From Flavobacterium agrisoli (GTDB lineage Bacteria; Bacteroidota; Bacteroidia; Flavobacteriales; Flavobacteriaceae), in contig NZ_JAEHFV010000001.1 in the NCBI RefSeq assembly GCF_016522065.1, forward strand, positions 124,001 through 188,000: a stretch of 64,000 nt of DNA, read 5' to 3'. Within the stretch, counting starts at the first letter, position 1. Each line of letters starts with the position of its first letter. This document shows positions 9,885 to 18,755 of this stretch, in pieces. The translations under genes and the position numbers were made by a program. Under the pieces are notes generated by a model. The model saw nothing but the letters and a program-made list of their open reading frames with translations. It searched no databases and was not told the DNA's origin.

Positions 9885-11213
9885 ATGAATACCAACACAA
9901 ACGCAGTGGTAAACGATTCAAAAAAATCGTTGTTACCAATAGCCATTATTGCAGGGCTATTTTTTATTTTCGGATTTGTTACTTGGATAAACGGTGCCTT
10001 AATTCCGTTTATGAAAACCATAAATGAGCTAACAGCGGCACAATCGCTTTTAGTGGCTTCTGCTTCCTATATTTCTTTTGTGGTTATGGCAATTCCTGCT
10101 TCTTTTATTTTAACAAAAATTGGTTATAAAAATGGAATGTCTTTAGGGTTATTCATCATGGCTTTAGGTGCTTTGGTTTTTATTCCTGCAGCAGAAGCTA
10201 GAACTTATTGGATGTTTTTAAGTGGCATTTTTATTCAAGGTGCGGGCATGACTTTATTGCAAACGGCTTCTAATCCGTATATTACCGTTTTAGGGCCTCT
10301 TGAAAGTGCGGCTAAACGAATTGCCATTATGGGAATTTGTAATAAAATTGCGGGTGCTTTGGGTTCGGTAATTTTTGGAGCTCTTTTATTATCGGGAATT
10401 GATGAAATTCAGCAAAGCTTATCCCAACTAAGCAATTTGGAAAAAGTGATTATGCTAGATCAAATGGCCGAAAGTGTGGTAATGCCTTATATTATTATGG
10501 CCATTGTATTGTGCCTACTTGCAATTTTAATTTTAAAAGCACCCCTTCCAGAAGTAGAAGCCAATACCGAAGAAACTATCAAACACGAGGGTATTTCGAG
10601 AACGAGCATTTTTCAGTTCCCACATCTTTGGTTAGGAGTTTTTACTCTTTTTATGTACGTGGGAGCTGAAGTAATTGCTGGCGATACCATTATAGCTTAC
10701 GGCATGGCATTAGGTTTTCCTGCTGACGACGCAAAATTTTTCACAACTTTCACCTTATCAGCAATGGTAGTTACCTACGCTTTAGGAGTGTTATTAATTC
10801 CTAAATACATAAGTCAAACAACAGCATTAAAGTTAAGTGCTATTTTGGGTATAGTTCTATCTATTTGTATTGTTTTCTCATCTGGATTTCTCTCCATTCT
10901 TTTTGTAGCGTCATTAGGAATTGCCAATGCATTGGTTTGGCCTGCCATTTGGCCCTTGGCATTAAATAGTTTAGGAAAATTTACCAAAACAGCCTCGGCA
11001 TTACTAGTGATGGGAATTTCAGGAGGAGCCATTATTCCACCTCTATACGGAAAGTTAGTGGATTATCATAAAATGTCTTTCATATCGCAAGGACTAAGTG
11101 ATAAAATGGCAACAGCTATGGCTTCAACACAAGGGTATTGGATTATTTTGCCGTGTTATTTGGTAATTTTATATTATGCTTTTTGGGGACATAAGATAGG
11201 TTTGAAGAAATAA
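9885..11213 (+). CDS. Sugar:H+ symporter, MFS family (FucP/GGP type)
   Basis: Inner-membrane permease of 442 residues and 12 predicted helices. The first helix carries FFIFGFVTWINGALIPFMK, the signature of the L-fucose permease/glucose-galactose transporter group; NPYITVLGP in helix 4 and the ALVWPAIWPLAL segment also fit that group. It would move the monosaccharide released by the upstream glycosidases into the cytoplasm. The gene begins just after a terminator and is followed at 11 bases by the BNR-repeat gene, suggesting a second transcription unit of permease, BNR protein, mutarotase and peptidase. The sugar is not certain: FucP-like proteins in Bacteroidota carry fucose, glucose, galactose or mannose, and the neighbouring mutarotase favours a deoxyhexose. 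Confidence 0.88.
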   Translation: MNTNTNAVVNDSKKSLLPIAIIAGLFFIFGFVTWINGALIPFMKTINELTAAQSLLVASASYISFVVMAIPASFILTKIGYKNGMSLGLFIMALGALVFIPAAEARTYWMFLSGIFIQGAGMTLLQTASNPYITVLGPLESAAKRIAIMGICNKIAGALGSVIFGALLLSGIDEIQQSLSQLSNLEKVIMLDQMAESVVMPYIIMAIVLCLLAILILKAPLPEVEANTEETIKHEGISRTSIFQFPHLWLGVFTLFMYVGAEVIAGDTIIAYGMALGFPADDAKFFTTFTLSAMVVTYALGVLLIPKYISQTTALKLSAILGIVLSICIVFSSGFLSILFVASLGIANALVWPAIWPLALNSLGKFTKTASALLVMGISGGAIIPPLYGKLVDYHKMSFISQGLSDKMATAMASTQGYWIILPCYLVILYYAFWGHKIGLKK

Positions 11214-11224
11214 CGGATTGGATT

Positions 11225-12268
11225 ATGAAATACAACTTAAAAACAATTAAATTTCTACTCATTGTATTTTGCTTTTATTTGGGAAATGCCCAAAAAGTCA
11301 TTCACAAAGAGAGTCGTTATGTAGCGAATCCTCCACTGACCAATAACAGTCATGCAGCAACTTTGGTAGAGTATAGACCTAATGAAATTCTAGCCGCGTG
11401 GTTTGGTGGAACGCATGAGGGAGCCAAAGATGTTAGTATTTATATCGCCTCATTTAAAGATAAAAAATGGTCAAATCCTAAAAAATGTGTAGAACCCCTT
11501 ATAAAAGATGGCGACACATTACCTTGTTGGAATCCAGTTTTGTTTAAAAGTAAACAGCAAAATTTGTATTTGTTTTATAAAATTGGGAAAAATCCACGCG
11601 AATGGTTTGGAGCTATGATTGTTTCTAAAGATAATGGAAAAACTTGGAGCAATCCTGTGTATTTGCCAAAAGGAATTCTAGGTCCTATTCGAAATAAACC
11701 AATTGAAATACAGCCCGGTATTATTTTATGTGGAAGCAGCACGGAAAGCATAGAGGATAATAAATGGCGAGTTTTTATAGAAACTTACCACGAGGCTACA
11801 GATAGTTGGAGTACCACAGGAATCAGCGATAAAAAAAAATTCGATATTATTCAGCCTACTTTTTTAGTGCACGATGATAATAAAATTCAGATTTTATCCC
11901 GCAGCAGGCATAATAAATTGATAAGCTCTTGGTCTGAAGATAATGGTAAAACGTGGCAAAAAACCGACACCATACATGTTGTAAATTCTAATTCAGGAGT
12001 AGATGCACTAACGTTATCTGAAAATTATTTTTTGCTAGTCAATAATCCCTTAAAAATGGGAAAAGATTGGTTTAATGGAAGAAATATTTTGGATGTTGAA
12101 TATTCTAAAGATGGAATGAAATGGAAAAAATTATTTGATTTAGAAAACCAACCCGAAGGTGAATTTAGTTATCCTGCTATCATTCAAACCGAAGATAAAA
12201 CCATTCATATCTTGTATACGTATAATAGGAAATGGATCAAACATACTTCATTTGATTTACAAAAATAA
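11225..12268 (+). CDS. BNR-repeat (sialidase-fold) secreted protein
   Basis: Predicted secreted six-bladed beta-propeller of the BNR_2 / predicted-neuraminidase group (COG4692 type), 347 residues. After a signal peptide (ending NAQ) comes the family start NSHAATLVEY and LAAWFGGTHEGAKDVSIYIA. Asp-box motifs SxDxGxxW are visible as SKDNGKTW and SEDNGKTW, with a weaker SKDGMKW. I do not see a clear arginine triad and RIP motif that would prove true sialidase activity, and members of this group act on varied glycans. It is co-directional with the permease (11 bases upstream) and the mutarotase (12 bases downstream), consistent with a catabolic role in the same pathway. Confidence 0.8.
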   Translation: MKYNLKTIKFLLIVFCFYLGNAQKVIHKESRYVANPPLTNNSHAATLVEYRPNEILAAWFGGTHEGAKDVSIYIASFKDKKWSNPKKCVEPLIKDGDTLPCWNPVLFKSKQQNLYLFYKIGKNPREWFGAMIVSKDNGKTWSNPVYLPKGILGPIRNKPIEIQPGIILCGSSTESIEDNKWRVFIETYHEATDSWSTTGISDKKKFDIIQPTFLVHDDNKIQILSRSRHNKLISSWSEDNGKTWQKTDTIHVVNSNSGVDALTLSENYFLLVNNPLKMGKDWFNGRNILDVEYSKDGMKWKKLFDLENQPEGEFSYPAIIQTEDKTIHILYTYNRKWIKHTSFDLQK

Positions 12269-12280
12269 ACAATAGAAATT

Positions 12281-12610
12281 ATGAAAAAATATTGCCTCGC
12301 TTTAGATTTACACGACGACCCTACATTAATTGCAGAATATATAACGCATCACCAAAATGTTTGGCCTGAAATTAGAAAAAGCATAGAAGCTGCTGGAATT
12401 AAAAACCTCGAAATTTATAATATTGGAAATCGATTAATAATGATTATAGAAGCTGAAGCACATTTTACATTTGAAGAAAAAGCCAAATTAGATGCAGAAA
12501 ATCCAAAAGTACAAGAATGGGAAGCATTAATGTGGAAATTTCAGAAAGCATTACCCCAAGCAAAATCGGGAGAAAAATGGATTGTAATGGAAAAAATTTT
12601 TCAATTGTAA
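12281..12610 (+). CDS. L-rhamnose mutarotase family protein
   Basis: A 109-residue ferredoxin-like-fold protein of the L-rhamnose mutarotase family (RhaM, PF05336 type), which interconverts alpha and beta anomers of a deoxyhexose before isomerisation. Family hallmarks visible are the N-terminal LALDL strand, HHQNVWPEI (His and Trp of the active site), GIKNLEIYNIGNRLIMIIE, and the conserved C-terminal region with W near EWEALMWKFQ. There is no signal peptide, so it is cytoplasmic. Its place behind the sugar permease suggests that the imported sugar is rhamnose or fucose. No kinase, isomerase or aldolase for these sugars is seen in the window. Confidence 0.88.
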   Translation: MKKYCLALDLHDDPTLIAEYITHHQNVWPEIRKSIEAAGIKNLEIYNIGNRLIMIIEAEAHFTFEEKAKLDAENPKVQEWEALMWKFQKALPQAKSGEKWIVMEKIFQL

Positions 12611-12640
12611 AACAGGAATAGTTTAGTAAAAAAAATAAGT

Positions 12641-13618
12641 ATGAAAATATTTAACGGTGTCAAAAGTAGGTTTATTTTGAGTTTACTATTAGTTAGTTTT
12701 TGTGCCAATGCACAGGAAAATAGTTTGGCAAAAACGTTCTATAAACACGATAAATACCTTTCATCAGATAGATTAGAGGGGCGTTTTCCAGGGACAAAAG
12801 GCAATAAAAAAGCGGCAGCTTATATCAAAAAGTATTTTACAAAATATAATTTAACACAATTTGGGAAAAGCTACTACCAACCATTTCAATTGTTTGTAAA
12901 AGAAGGAATTAACAAAATGAAATCAGACAGTGTCAGGACACAAAACGTACTTGGTTTTGTTGAAGGTTCTGATGATATACTTAAAAATGAATTTATTGTA
13001 ATTGGAGCTCATTACGATCATTGGGGTTGGGGAGGAATTGGTTCTGGAAGCAAAAAGAAAGATACTCTTGCTATTCATAATGGGGCTGATGATAATGCTT
13101 CTGGAGTTGCGGCATTGTTGTGTATTTTGCAAGAAGTTTCCAAAATGAAGATAAAGCCTAAAAGAAGCATTATTTTCATTTCCTTTAGTGGTGAAGAGGA
13201 AGGATTGTTAGGGTCTAAATATTTTGTAAATCATCTTCCAGTTTCAAAAGAAGCTGTAAAATTGATGCTTAATATGGATATGGTAGGAAGGCTAAACGAA
13301 AAGAAGGAACTATATATGGGCGGGGCCGGAACCTTTCCTAACGGAGTAGCACTTATGCAGGAATTAGGAGAAAATTCACAACTCAATCCGGTAGTACATG
13401 CTGGCGATGTTGGTGGGTCTGATCATGTTACTTTCTATAAAACCGGAATTTCGGCAGTTGGGTTTCATACAGGTGGACATCCTCAGTATCATACTCCAGA
13501 AGATGATTTTAGTTTAATTAATTATGAAGGAGGCGCTTTAGTGACTTCTTATATTTATAAAGTTCTTATTCAAGTTGCAAATTATGATGAAAAATTATCA
13601 TTTATTAAACAAGATTAA
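12641..13618 (+). CDS. M28 family zinc metallopeptidase, secreted
   Basis: Exported aminopeptidase-like enzyme of peptidase family M28, 325 residues. The signal peptide ends CANAQ. Ligands and catalytic residues of the di-zinc site are all visible: AHYDHWGW (His, Asp), NGADDNASG (bridging Asp), SGEEEGLLG (general base and ligand Glu), NMDMVGR (Asp) and QYHTPEDD (His). It ends the glycan locus, where it may trim peptide from glycopeptides, which would suit a GH92 alpha-mannosidase acting on N-glycoproteins. That link is inference; M28 enzymes are common and may be unrelated. No terminator is evident; the next 570 bases contain only degraded sequence. Confidence 0.9.
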   Translation: MKIFNGVKSRFILSLLLVSFCANAQENSLAKTFYKHDKYLSSDRLEGRFPGTKGNKKAAAYIKKYFTKYNLTQFGKSYYQPFQLFVKEGINKMKSDSVRTQNVLGFVEGSDDILKNEFIVIGAHYDHWGWGGIGSGSKKKDTLAIHNGADDNASGVAALLCILQEVSKMKIKPKRSIIFISFSGEEEGLLGSKYFVNHLPVSKEAVKLMLNMDMVGRLNEKKELYMGGAGTFPNGVALMQELGENSQLNPVVHAGDVGGSDHVTFYKTGISAVGFHTGGHPQYHTPEDDFSLINYEGGALVTSYIYKVLIQVANYDEKLSFIKQD

Positions 13619-13854
13619 TAATCTGCGATTTTCAAATATAATATAGCAATTAGAAACATTATAAGCAACGAGATCCTTGCTTTAAATTCAAAAATAGATT
13701 TAACATAATTTCTTGAAAATGCAACCTTTTGTACAACAAGTAATATAGCGAATAAAATTGCTAAAACTCCTCAAATAGTTCATAGGAATAACCCTACATA
13801 GAAATAGTATATATTGCTGTCTTTTAATATAATTTTATTGTTGGCATTCACATC
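13615..13854 (-). pseudogene. Remnant of a small membrane protein (two in-frame stops)
   Basis: Read on the minus strand, one frame gives a membrane-protein-like peptide: KIILKDSNIYYFYVGLFL, a stop, TI, a second stop, then GVLAILFAILLVVQKV and ISLLIMFLIAILYLKIADY before a final stop. Two strongly hydrophobic helices separated by a basic loop look coding, but the two TGA codons rule out an intact gene. It converges on and just overlaps the end of the M28 gene. I do not recognise the family. It may also be chance in AT-rich DNA. Confidence 0.3.
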
Positions 13855-13934
13855 CTATACTGTATTCTAATTTTATGCCAAAGTGAATTTGCCTTATTTT
13901 TCAGCTACTCACGAGGAAAATGAGTTTGGCGTAT

Positions 13935-13982
13935 TTACGATATTTCGTAATAGGTATTTGAATTTTCTGATATTTGGTAAAT
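13935..13982. promoter_or_regulatory. Paired GATATTT-type sites upstream of activator gene
   Basis: TTACGATATTTCGTAA (13935-13950) is a near-perfect palindrome (TTACGA/TCGTAA arms around TATT). A second half-like copy, GATATTTGGTAAAT, begins at 13969, so the two GATATTT cores are 30 bp apart, about three helical turns on the same face. The sites lie about 200-250 bp before the GAF-AAA+ activator start, the usual distance for enhancer sites of sigma54 activators. Related sequences occur at 4971-5027 and 39846-39903. The rest of 13855-14188 is AT-rich with no ORF, and I could not find a convincing GG-N10-GC sigma54 promoter. Confidence 0.5.
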
Positions 13983-14188
13983 TAGAGACAGGATGAATTG
14001 TAAGGTTTTCTCTTTTTTTTAACAAGAAGTTGTTTCTCCTGTTTATAAATGTATAATGGAAAGTAGAGTTTTGAATTATTTAGCTTTTCTACTCATTTTT
14101 TTTTTAGATAATTATCATTGAATTTCGAATTTTCGTAAAAAATATCTAATTTTAAATGATTGATATTTAAGAAAATAAATAATAAATA

Positions 14189-16276
14189 ATGCGTGAAGAA
14201 GATTATTATAGTCCCGAAATAAATTTATTTCTTTCTATTAGTGAGGCGATCGTTTCAATTAGATCAAAGAACGATTTGGTTAATTTTATTCAACAACAAT
14301 TAAAAAGTGTTTTCTCTTTTTCTGATTTGGCAATAACTAGATTTAACCTTGAAAAGGGTACTTTTAAGGTTTTCCTCGAACAATGCGCAACTTCAAATCA
14401 GCACCCCGACTTCAACGAAATAGCCTTTGCGGAGTATCCAATTAATGATGGTTTACATAATGTTATACGAGACTCAGAAGCAACTGTAATTTTATCCGTA
14501 GCAAACTTGATTCAATCGGGCATGAGGCATTTTGTCTTTTTACAAGAGGCTGGTATAAAAGAAATTGCTGGTATGAGATTGATGCATAAAGGTTAGGTTT
14601 TCGGTACCATGGTTTTATTGTCGGAAAAAGTAGGGGTTTTCGACGGGAAGCAGCGAAAACTTATACAGCAGATATCAAGTCATATTTCAGCAGCAGTTGC
14701 TAATGTTTTTGCAAATGAGGAAATTGAACGTAAGGAAAGAGAACAATCTATTTTGGTTTCTTTAAGTAATGAAATGGCCATGGTAAAAAACAAAGATGAG
14801 CTATTGGAAGTTATAGTTACTAAGTTTAAAGACCTATTTTTATTAAAAGTATTTGGAGTTTTTTTGATAAATCAAGATAAAGAAGGAGATTTTACTTTTC
14901 TTTTAAAAGAGGATAAAAATCAGAAAAACAAAAATGAATTCAAAACCCTATCTGATGTACAGTATGTCTTTGATAGTACATTTTTGAGTGCTTTAGTAAA
15001 CTCGAATACACCTATTGTTTTTGATGAAATGTCCGTTAGTTCTGAAAGTTCCATTTTCAAAGAGTATTGGGGAAAATTGGGAATGACAAGATTGATTGGT
15101 ATTTCCCTTAGATTAGCAGATTTGCAATTAGGTTGTTTGTTAGTATATGCAACACACAATTATGATGTTGCTACAATGTTGAACCTTTTAAAGGGGGTTA
15201 CTTCTCAAGTTGCTATAGTATTATCACACATTATTTCTAAAGACAAAATTGAAGAACAGTTGCAAGAAATTAGAAGTTATAAGGTACGATTAGAAAATGA
15301 AAAGACCTATTTGCTAGAAGAAGTAGCAAAAGGGAATAATTATACTGATATTATAGGTACTAGCCCTAAAATCCAGAAAGTATTCCATTTGTTGACACAA
15401 GTGGCATTCACAAATAGTACCGTTTTAATTTTAGGAGAAACAGGAACAGGTAAAGAATTAATTGCTCGAGCCATTCATAATGCATCCCCTCGGAAAAATA
15501 ATTTATTGGTAAAAGTTAATTGTGCAGCTTTACCTTCTAATTTAATAGAGAGTGAGCTGTTTGGTCATGAAAAGGGAAGCTTTACGGGTGCGATTGAAAG
15601 ACGAATTGGTAAATTTGAACTTGCTCACAAAGGAACTCTTTTCTTAGACGAGATTGGAGAGTTATCTTTAAAGTTACAGACGAAACTATTAAGAGCTATC
15701 CAAGAAAAGGAAATTGAGAGGTTGGGGGGCAAAGAAACGATTAAAGTTGATGTCAGGATTATATCAGCAACTAATAGAAATTTATTAAAAGAGGTAGAGG
15801 AAGGTAGATTTAGAAGCGATTTGTTTTATAGACTGAACGTTTTTCCAATTCTCCTTCCATCATTAAGGGATAGAAAGGAAGATATCCCAAATTTAGTATC
15901 ACATTTTATTTCAAAATTTTCTAAATCTATTGGTAAGGATGTTCGGAGTATTTCTAATGGAGCTATGGCTGACCTTTATTTGTATAACTGGCCTGGTAAC
16001 ATTAGAGAATTAGAGCATGTGATTGAGCGAAGCATATTAATGGCAGAAAATAATATAATTAAAAATGTTTATTTGCCTAGTAGGTACAATAGTAAGGAAA
16101 ATACTATATTTCATTCAATCCATCAAATAGAGAAAAACTATATCTTAGAGATATTAAAATCCAGTAATGGTAAAGTTTTTGGTCCAAATGGAGCGGCTAA
16201 AATATTAGGATTACCACCAAGTACATTATATTCAAAAATTAAAAAGCTTGGAATATCTAAAGATGATATGCAATAA
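14189..16276 (+). pseudogene. GAF-GAF-AAA+-Fis activator gene interrupted by an amber codon
   Basis: The ORFs 14189-14596 and 14609-16276 lie in the same frame and are separated only by the TAG at 14594-14596 (codon 136 of a 695-residue frame). Reading through gives a continuous GAF domain: IKEIAGMRLMHKG, stop, [19 protein letters not shown]. This is the beta-strand pair that closes a GAF fold, so neither half is a whole domain. One base change from CAG, AAG or GAG would explain the stop. The N-terminal 135-residue part alone (start ATG 14189) is a truncated GAF without output. The gene may be inactivated, may be rescued by re-initiation at ATG 14609, or the stop may be a sequencing error. 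Confidence 0.8.
14609..16276 (+). CDS. Sigma54-type AAA+ transcriptional activator (C-terminal part of interrupted gene)
   Basis: Possible re-initiated product of 555 residues, with ATG 12 bases after the amber codon. In order: the tail of the first GAF domain (1-40), a second GAF domain (about 45-195), a coiled-coil linker (about 210-240), an AAA+ sigma54-interaction domain and a Fis-type helix-turn-helix. Walker A is GETGTGKE at 276-283, the sigma54-contacting loop is GSFTGA at 323-328, Walker B region is TLFLDEIGE, and the arginine-finger region is [14 protein letters not shown]. The HTH is [20 protein letters not shown]. Nothing in the AAA+ or HTH part looks damaged, so if translated it could be active, perhaps without the full sensory control of the first GAF. 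It is a paralogue of the response regulator at 35523, with nearly the same recognition helix. Confidence 0.85.
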   Translation: MVLLSEKVGVFDGKQRKLIQQISSHISAAVANVFANEEIERKEREQSILVSLSNEMAMVKNKDELLEVIVTKFKDLFLLKVFGVFLINQDKEGDFTFLLKEDKNQKNKNEFKTLSDVQYVFDSTFLSALVNSNTPIVFDEMSVSSESSIFKEYWGKLGMTRLIGISLRLADLQLGCLLVYATHNYDVATMLNLLKGVTSQVAIVLSHIISKDKIEEQLQEIRSYKVRLENEKTYLLEEVAKGNNYTDIIGTSPKIQKVFHLLTQVAFTNSTVLILGETGTGKELIARAIHNASPRKNNLLVKVNCAALPSNLIESELFGHEKGSFTGAIERRIGKFELAHKGTLFLDEIGELSLKLQTKLLRAIQEKEIERLGGKETIKVDVRIISATNRNLLKEVEEGRFRSDLFYRLNVFPILLPSLRDRKEDIPNLVSHFISKFSKSIGKDVRSISNGAMADLYLYNWPGNIRELEHVIERSILMAENNIIKNVYLPSRYNSKENTIFHSIHQIEKNYILEILKSSNGKVFGPNGAAKILGLPPSTLYSKIKKLGISKDDMQ

Positions 16277-16354
16277 TGAAACTAAATTTATTAAAGATTT
16301 AAGTGAAAGATTTGAATTTTCAACTTTAGAATTTTCAACCGGTCATAAAAGAAA

Positions 16355-16480
16355 AAATATAGAAAATTAGAGCAATGATTGAGGATTATGGTACGATTCA
16401 GCGTTGGGTTTATTAGTTTACATCGAAATTTCCTCGAATATTTTATAAAAAATACTCCATATAAGAGCCCCATTGATTTT
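16355..16480. repeat. Dispersed degenerate repeat, copy R1
   Basis: First of three diverged copies of one sequence. The part AAATATAGAAAATTAGAG through CATCGAAATTTCC and TATTTTATAAAAAATA is nearly identical to 35032-35131 (R2). Its end (CCATATAAGAGCCCCATTGA) matches 58819-58840 (R3). The copy is broken by stops in all frames and carries no intact gene. It occupies the middle of the 544-bp gap between the activator and the ECF sigma gene. The rest of the gap is AT-rich with nothing recognisable apart from the promoter element near 16793. Confidence 0.7.
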
Positions 16481-16792
16481 CTTCCTACTCTGGTACTGGT
16501 ACAACAAATTTGAAAAAAATATTTAGGATATTTTTTTTGTTTTTTATTTACTACCATTCCATTTTATAAGTCATTTGTGTAATGTTTTTAATTTTTATTT
16601 GAAACGATTTTTTTCCTTTTATAAATAATGTATCACGCAAGTCAAAATTTATTTGCAGCTTAAAAATCCAAAATGATAATTTTTATTCCATATAATTACG
16701 CGGGCAAAAATGATAATATGAAAAAAATCTGGGTCGCAAAATCATATAAACATAAATAGCAGGCTAACTTATGGTTGATTGTAATATTTAAT

Positions 16793-16800
16793 TATTTTTG
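16793..16800 (+). promoter_or_regulatory. Bacteroidota -7 promoter element for ECF sigma gene
   Basis: TATTTTTG matches the Bacteroidota primary-sigma -7 consensus TAnnTTTG and ends 20 bases before the TTG start of the ECF sigma gene. A -33 TTTG is not clear (closest is TATGG/GGTTG near 16770-16776), so support is moderate. Confidence 0.5.
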
Positions 16801-16820
16801 CAAAAAACAAGTTAATTCTA

Positions 16821-17360
16821 TTGGAATCAAGTCATAATAAGTCTATTAAAAGTGATTTTAAAAAAATATTCGATACTTATTACGAAGCACTCGTATCGTA
16901 TGGAGGTCGTTTTATACATTTAAAAGACGAATGCGAAGATCTTGTTCAAGATATTTTTGTAGACTTATGGCAAAAAGATTTAGTGTTTCCTGACGAAATA
17001 TCCTTAAAAGTTTATTTGTATAAAACGGTTCGAAACAAATGTTTCAATTTTCTAAAGCATAATAAAGTAAAAGAGAAGTATGCTGAGAATTCCATTGCTT
17101 TGCTTGAAAATGATAATTATTTTTTAGAGCATGTCTTAGAAGAGGAAATAGTCCGGCAACTTCATCAAGCAATAGCGTTGCTTCCGGATCGAAAAAAGGA
17201 AATTATAAAATTGAGTTTGCGTGGTCTCAAAAATACTGAAATTGCCGAACTATTAGAAATCAAACTTCAGACTGTTAAAACACTAAAATCGCAATCTTAT
17301 AGTATTTTACGTGATCAATTTAAAGACTTAGGAACAGTCTTGTATTTTTTATGCGTGTAA
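16821..17360 (+). CDS. ECF RNA polymerase sigma factor (FecI/RpoE-like)
   Basis: Cytoplasmic ECF sigma factor of 179 residues that would direct RNA polymerase to the downstream SusC operon when freed by the FecR protein. Region 2 is seen as FDTYYEALVSYGGRFIHLKDECEDLVQDIFVDLWQ (residues about 14-48), and region 4 as LPDRKKEIIKLSLRGLKNTEIAELLEIKLQTVKTLKS (about 122-158). The start is a TTG: the frame upstream is closed by a stop and offers no ATG, and the next ATG is far inside region 2. FecR follows 117 bases later, the normal order for a cell-surface signalling trio with the STN-bearing SusC. Confidence 0.92.
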   Translation: MESSHNKSIKSDFKKIFDTYYEALVSYGGRFIHLKDECEDLVQDIFVDLWQKDLVFPDEISLKVYLYKTVRNKCFNFLKHNKVKEKYAENSIALLENDNYFLEHVLEEEIVRQLHQAIALLPDRKKEIIKLSLRGLKNTEIAELLEIKLQTVKTLKSQSYSILRDQFKDLGTVLYFLCV

Positions 17361-17477
17361 GTTAAAGGCTATATTTCACATATTTTTAACTATTATTTCA
17401 CTTTTTTTTAAAAAAATATCCATTTTCAGTAGTACTCTTTTACTTGTTTGTTGTTCTATAAGAAAGCGAACATTGAA

Positions 17478-18644
17478 ATGAACGATATTTTTCACTTATC
17501 TAAATTAATAATTAAGAAAAAACTAAAAGTTTTAACTGATGCTGAAAAAGAGCAGTTACAACAATTTGGTTCTGAATTTCCATTTTCCAAAAAACAAAAT
17601 TTTGAAAATATCATTCAGAAAGTTTCCGATTATACGTTGATTGATAAAAACAAAGCTTGGTTGGCTATTTTGGAAAAAACAAAAATAGCTCAAGATACAT
17701 CTGTAGTAGTTCCTATGCGTAGATTTTGGTACAAATATGGAGCTGCGGCAGCTGCTGTACTGGCATTGTTTTCCCTTTCCTATTTTTTCCTGGATAAAGA
17801 TACAGGGGTTAAAACTCCGGTTGTTGTTAGTAATCCTATCGAGATAGGCAGTAGCAAAGCCACCTTGACCTTGGAAGATGGTTCAACAGTGACATTGGAA
17901 AAGGGCACTAATTACAAAAGCAATACGGTAAATGGGAATGGTGAACAAATTGTTTACGATGGAAAAGTAAAAGAAAGTGCTGCTAAAATAGGAACTAATT
18001 TCTTAACCATTCCACGAGGAGGGCAATTTTTTGTAACATTAGCAGATGGAACAAAAGTATGGTTGAACTCGGAATCGCAACTAAAGTATCCGGTTGCTTT
18101 TCTAGAAGGAGAGACAAGACAAGTAGAATTGCTATATGGAGAAGCTTACTTTGAAGTTTCTCCAAGTACAGCGCATAAAGGCGCAAAATTTAAAGTTAAA
18201 ACGCAAGTTCAGAATGTAGAAGTTATTGGAACCGAGTTTAATGTAAAAGCCTATCGCGACGAAAGTTCCATCTATACCACATTAGTAAAAGGAAAAGTAG
18301 CTATTAGTAATGGTACATCGAAAGAGATTTTAAAACCAAACCAACAGTCAAAAATAAATTTAAACTCTTCTGGTATAGCAATAACAGAAGTCAATGTGTA
18401 TAATGAGACTTCTTGGCGAAAAGGATTGTTTGTTTTTAAGGGAATGCCACTAAAGGATATTGCCAAAGTTCTATCACGTTGGTATGATGTCGATATCATT
18501 TTTGCCGATCCAGCTTTAGGAAATGAAAAGTTTAATGGAGTACTGAATAAAAATCAGAAAATCGAAGACATATTAACCACCATCAAAAACATAAATTTTA
18601 TCAATGCCTATGAAATAAAAGAACACAAAATCACCATCAAATAA
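17478..18644 (+). CDS. FecR-family anti-sigma factor
   Basis: Inner-membrane regulator of about 388 residues that holds the ECF sigma factor and relays the signal from the STN domain of the partner SusC. The cytoplasmic N-terminal anti-sigma helices (MNDIFHLSKLIIKKKLKVLT) precede a single membrane helix (AAAAAVLALFSLSYFF). A periplasmic FecR domain follows (TIPRGGQFFVTLADGTKVWLNSESQLKYP and VIGTEFNVKAY), then a C-terminal DUF4974-like domain (GLFVFKGMPLKDIAKVLSRWYDVDI). The frame is open 10 codons further up to a TTG at 17448, but the ATG at 17478 gives the usual family N-terminus and is preferred. Confidence 0.92.
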   Translation: MNDIFHLSKLIIKKKLKVLTDAEKEQLQQFGSEFPFSKKQNFENIIQKVSDYTLIDKNKAWLAILEKTKIAQDTSVVVPMRRFWYKYGAAAAAVLALFSLSYFFLDKDTGVKTPVVVSNPIEIGSSKATLTLEDGSTVTLEKGTNYKSNTVNGNGEQIVYDGKVKESAAKIGTNFLTIPRGGQFFVTLADGTKVWLNSESQLKYPVAFLEGETRQVELLYGEAYFEVSPSTAHKGAKFKVKTQVQNVEVIGTEFNVKAYRDESSIYTTLVKGKVAISNGTSKEILKPNQQSKINLNSSGIAITEVNVYNETSWRKGLFVFKGMPLKDIAKVLSRWYDVDIIFADPALGNEKFNGVLNKNQKIEDILTTIKNINFINAYEIKEHKITIK

Positions 18645-18702
18645 AAAGAAAGGAAATGAAGCTTAGACTTCCTACGGTACCACGCCTCATTCCTTTTTTT
18701 AG
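18645..18702 (+). terminator. Probable terminator/attenuator between fecR and susC
   Basis: AAAGGAAATGA shortly after the fecR stop can pair, with one bulge, with TCATTCCTTT at 18688-18697, followed by more T (TTTTTTTA). It would separate the sigma/anti-sigma unit from the high-expression SusC operon, as often seen in FecIR loci. Confidence 0.55.
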
Positions 18703-18755
18703 TATTAGTCAAAAGGTCAGAATTTAAAACCCCTAACCAATTAACATGTAAATTT

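Noticed and set aside
16291-16557. 88-codon minus-strand ORF in the gap before the ECF sigma gene
   Set aside because: It overlies repeat R1, whose copies in R2 and R3 do not keep this frame. Composition (runs of K, F, Y and I) is that of random AT-rich DNA.
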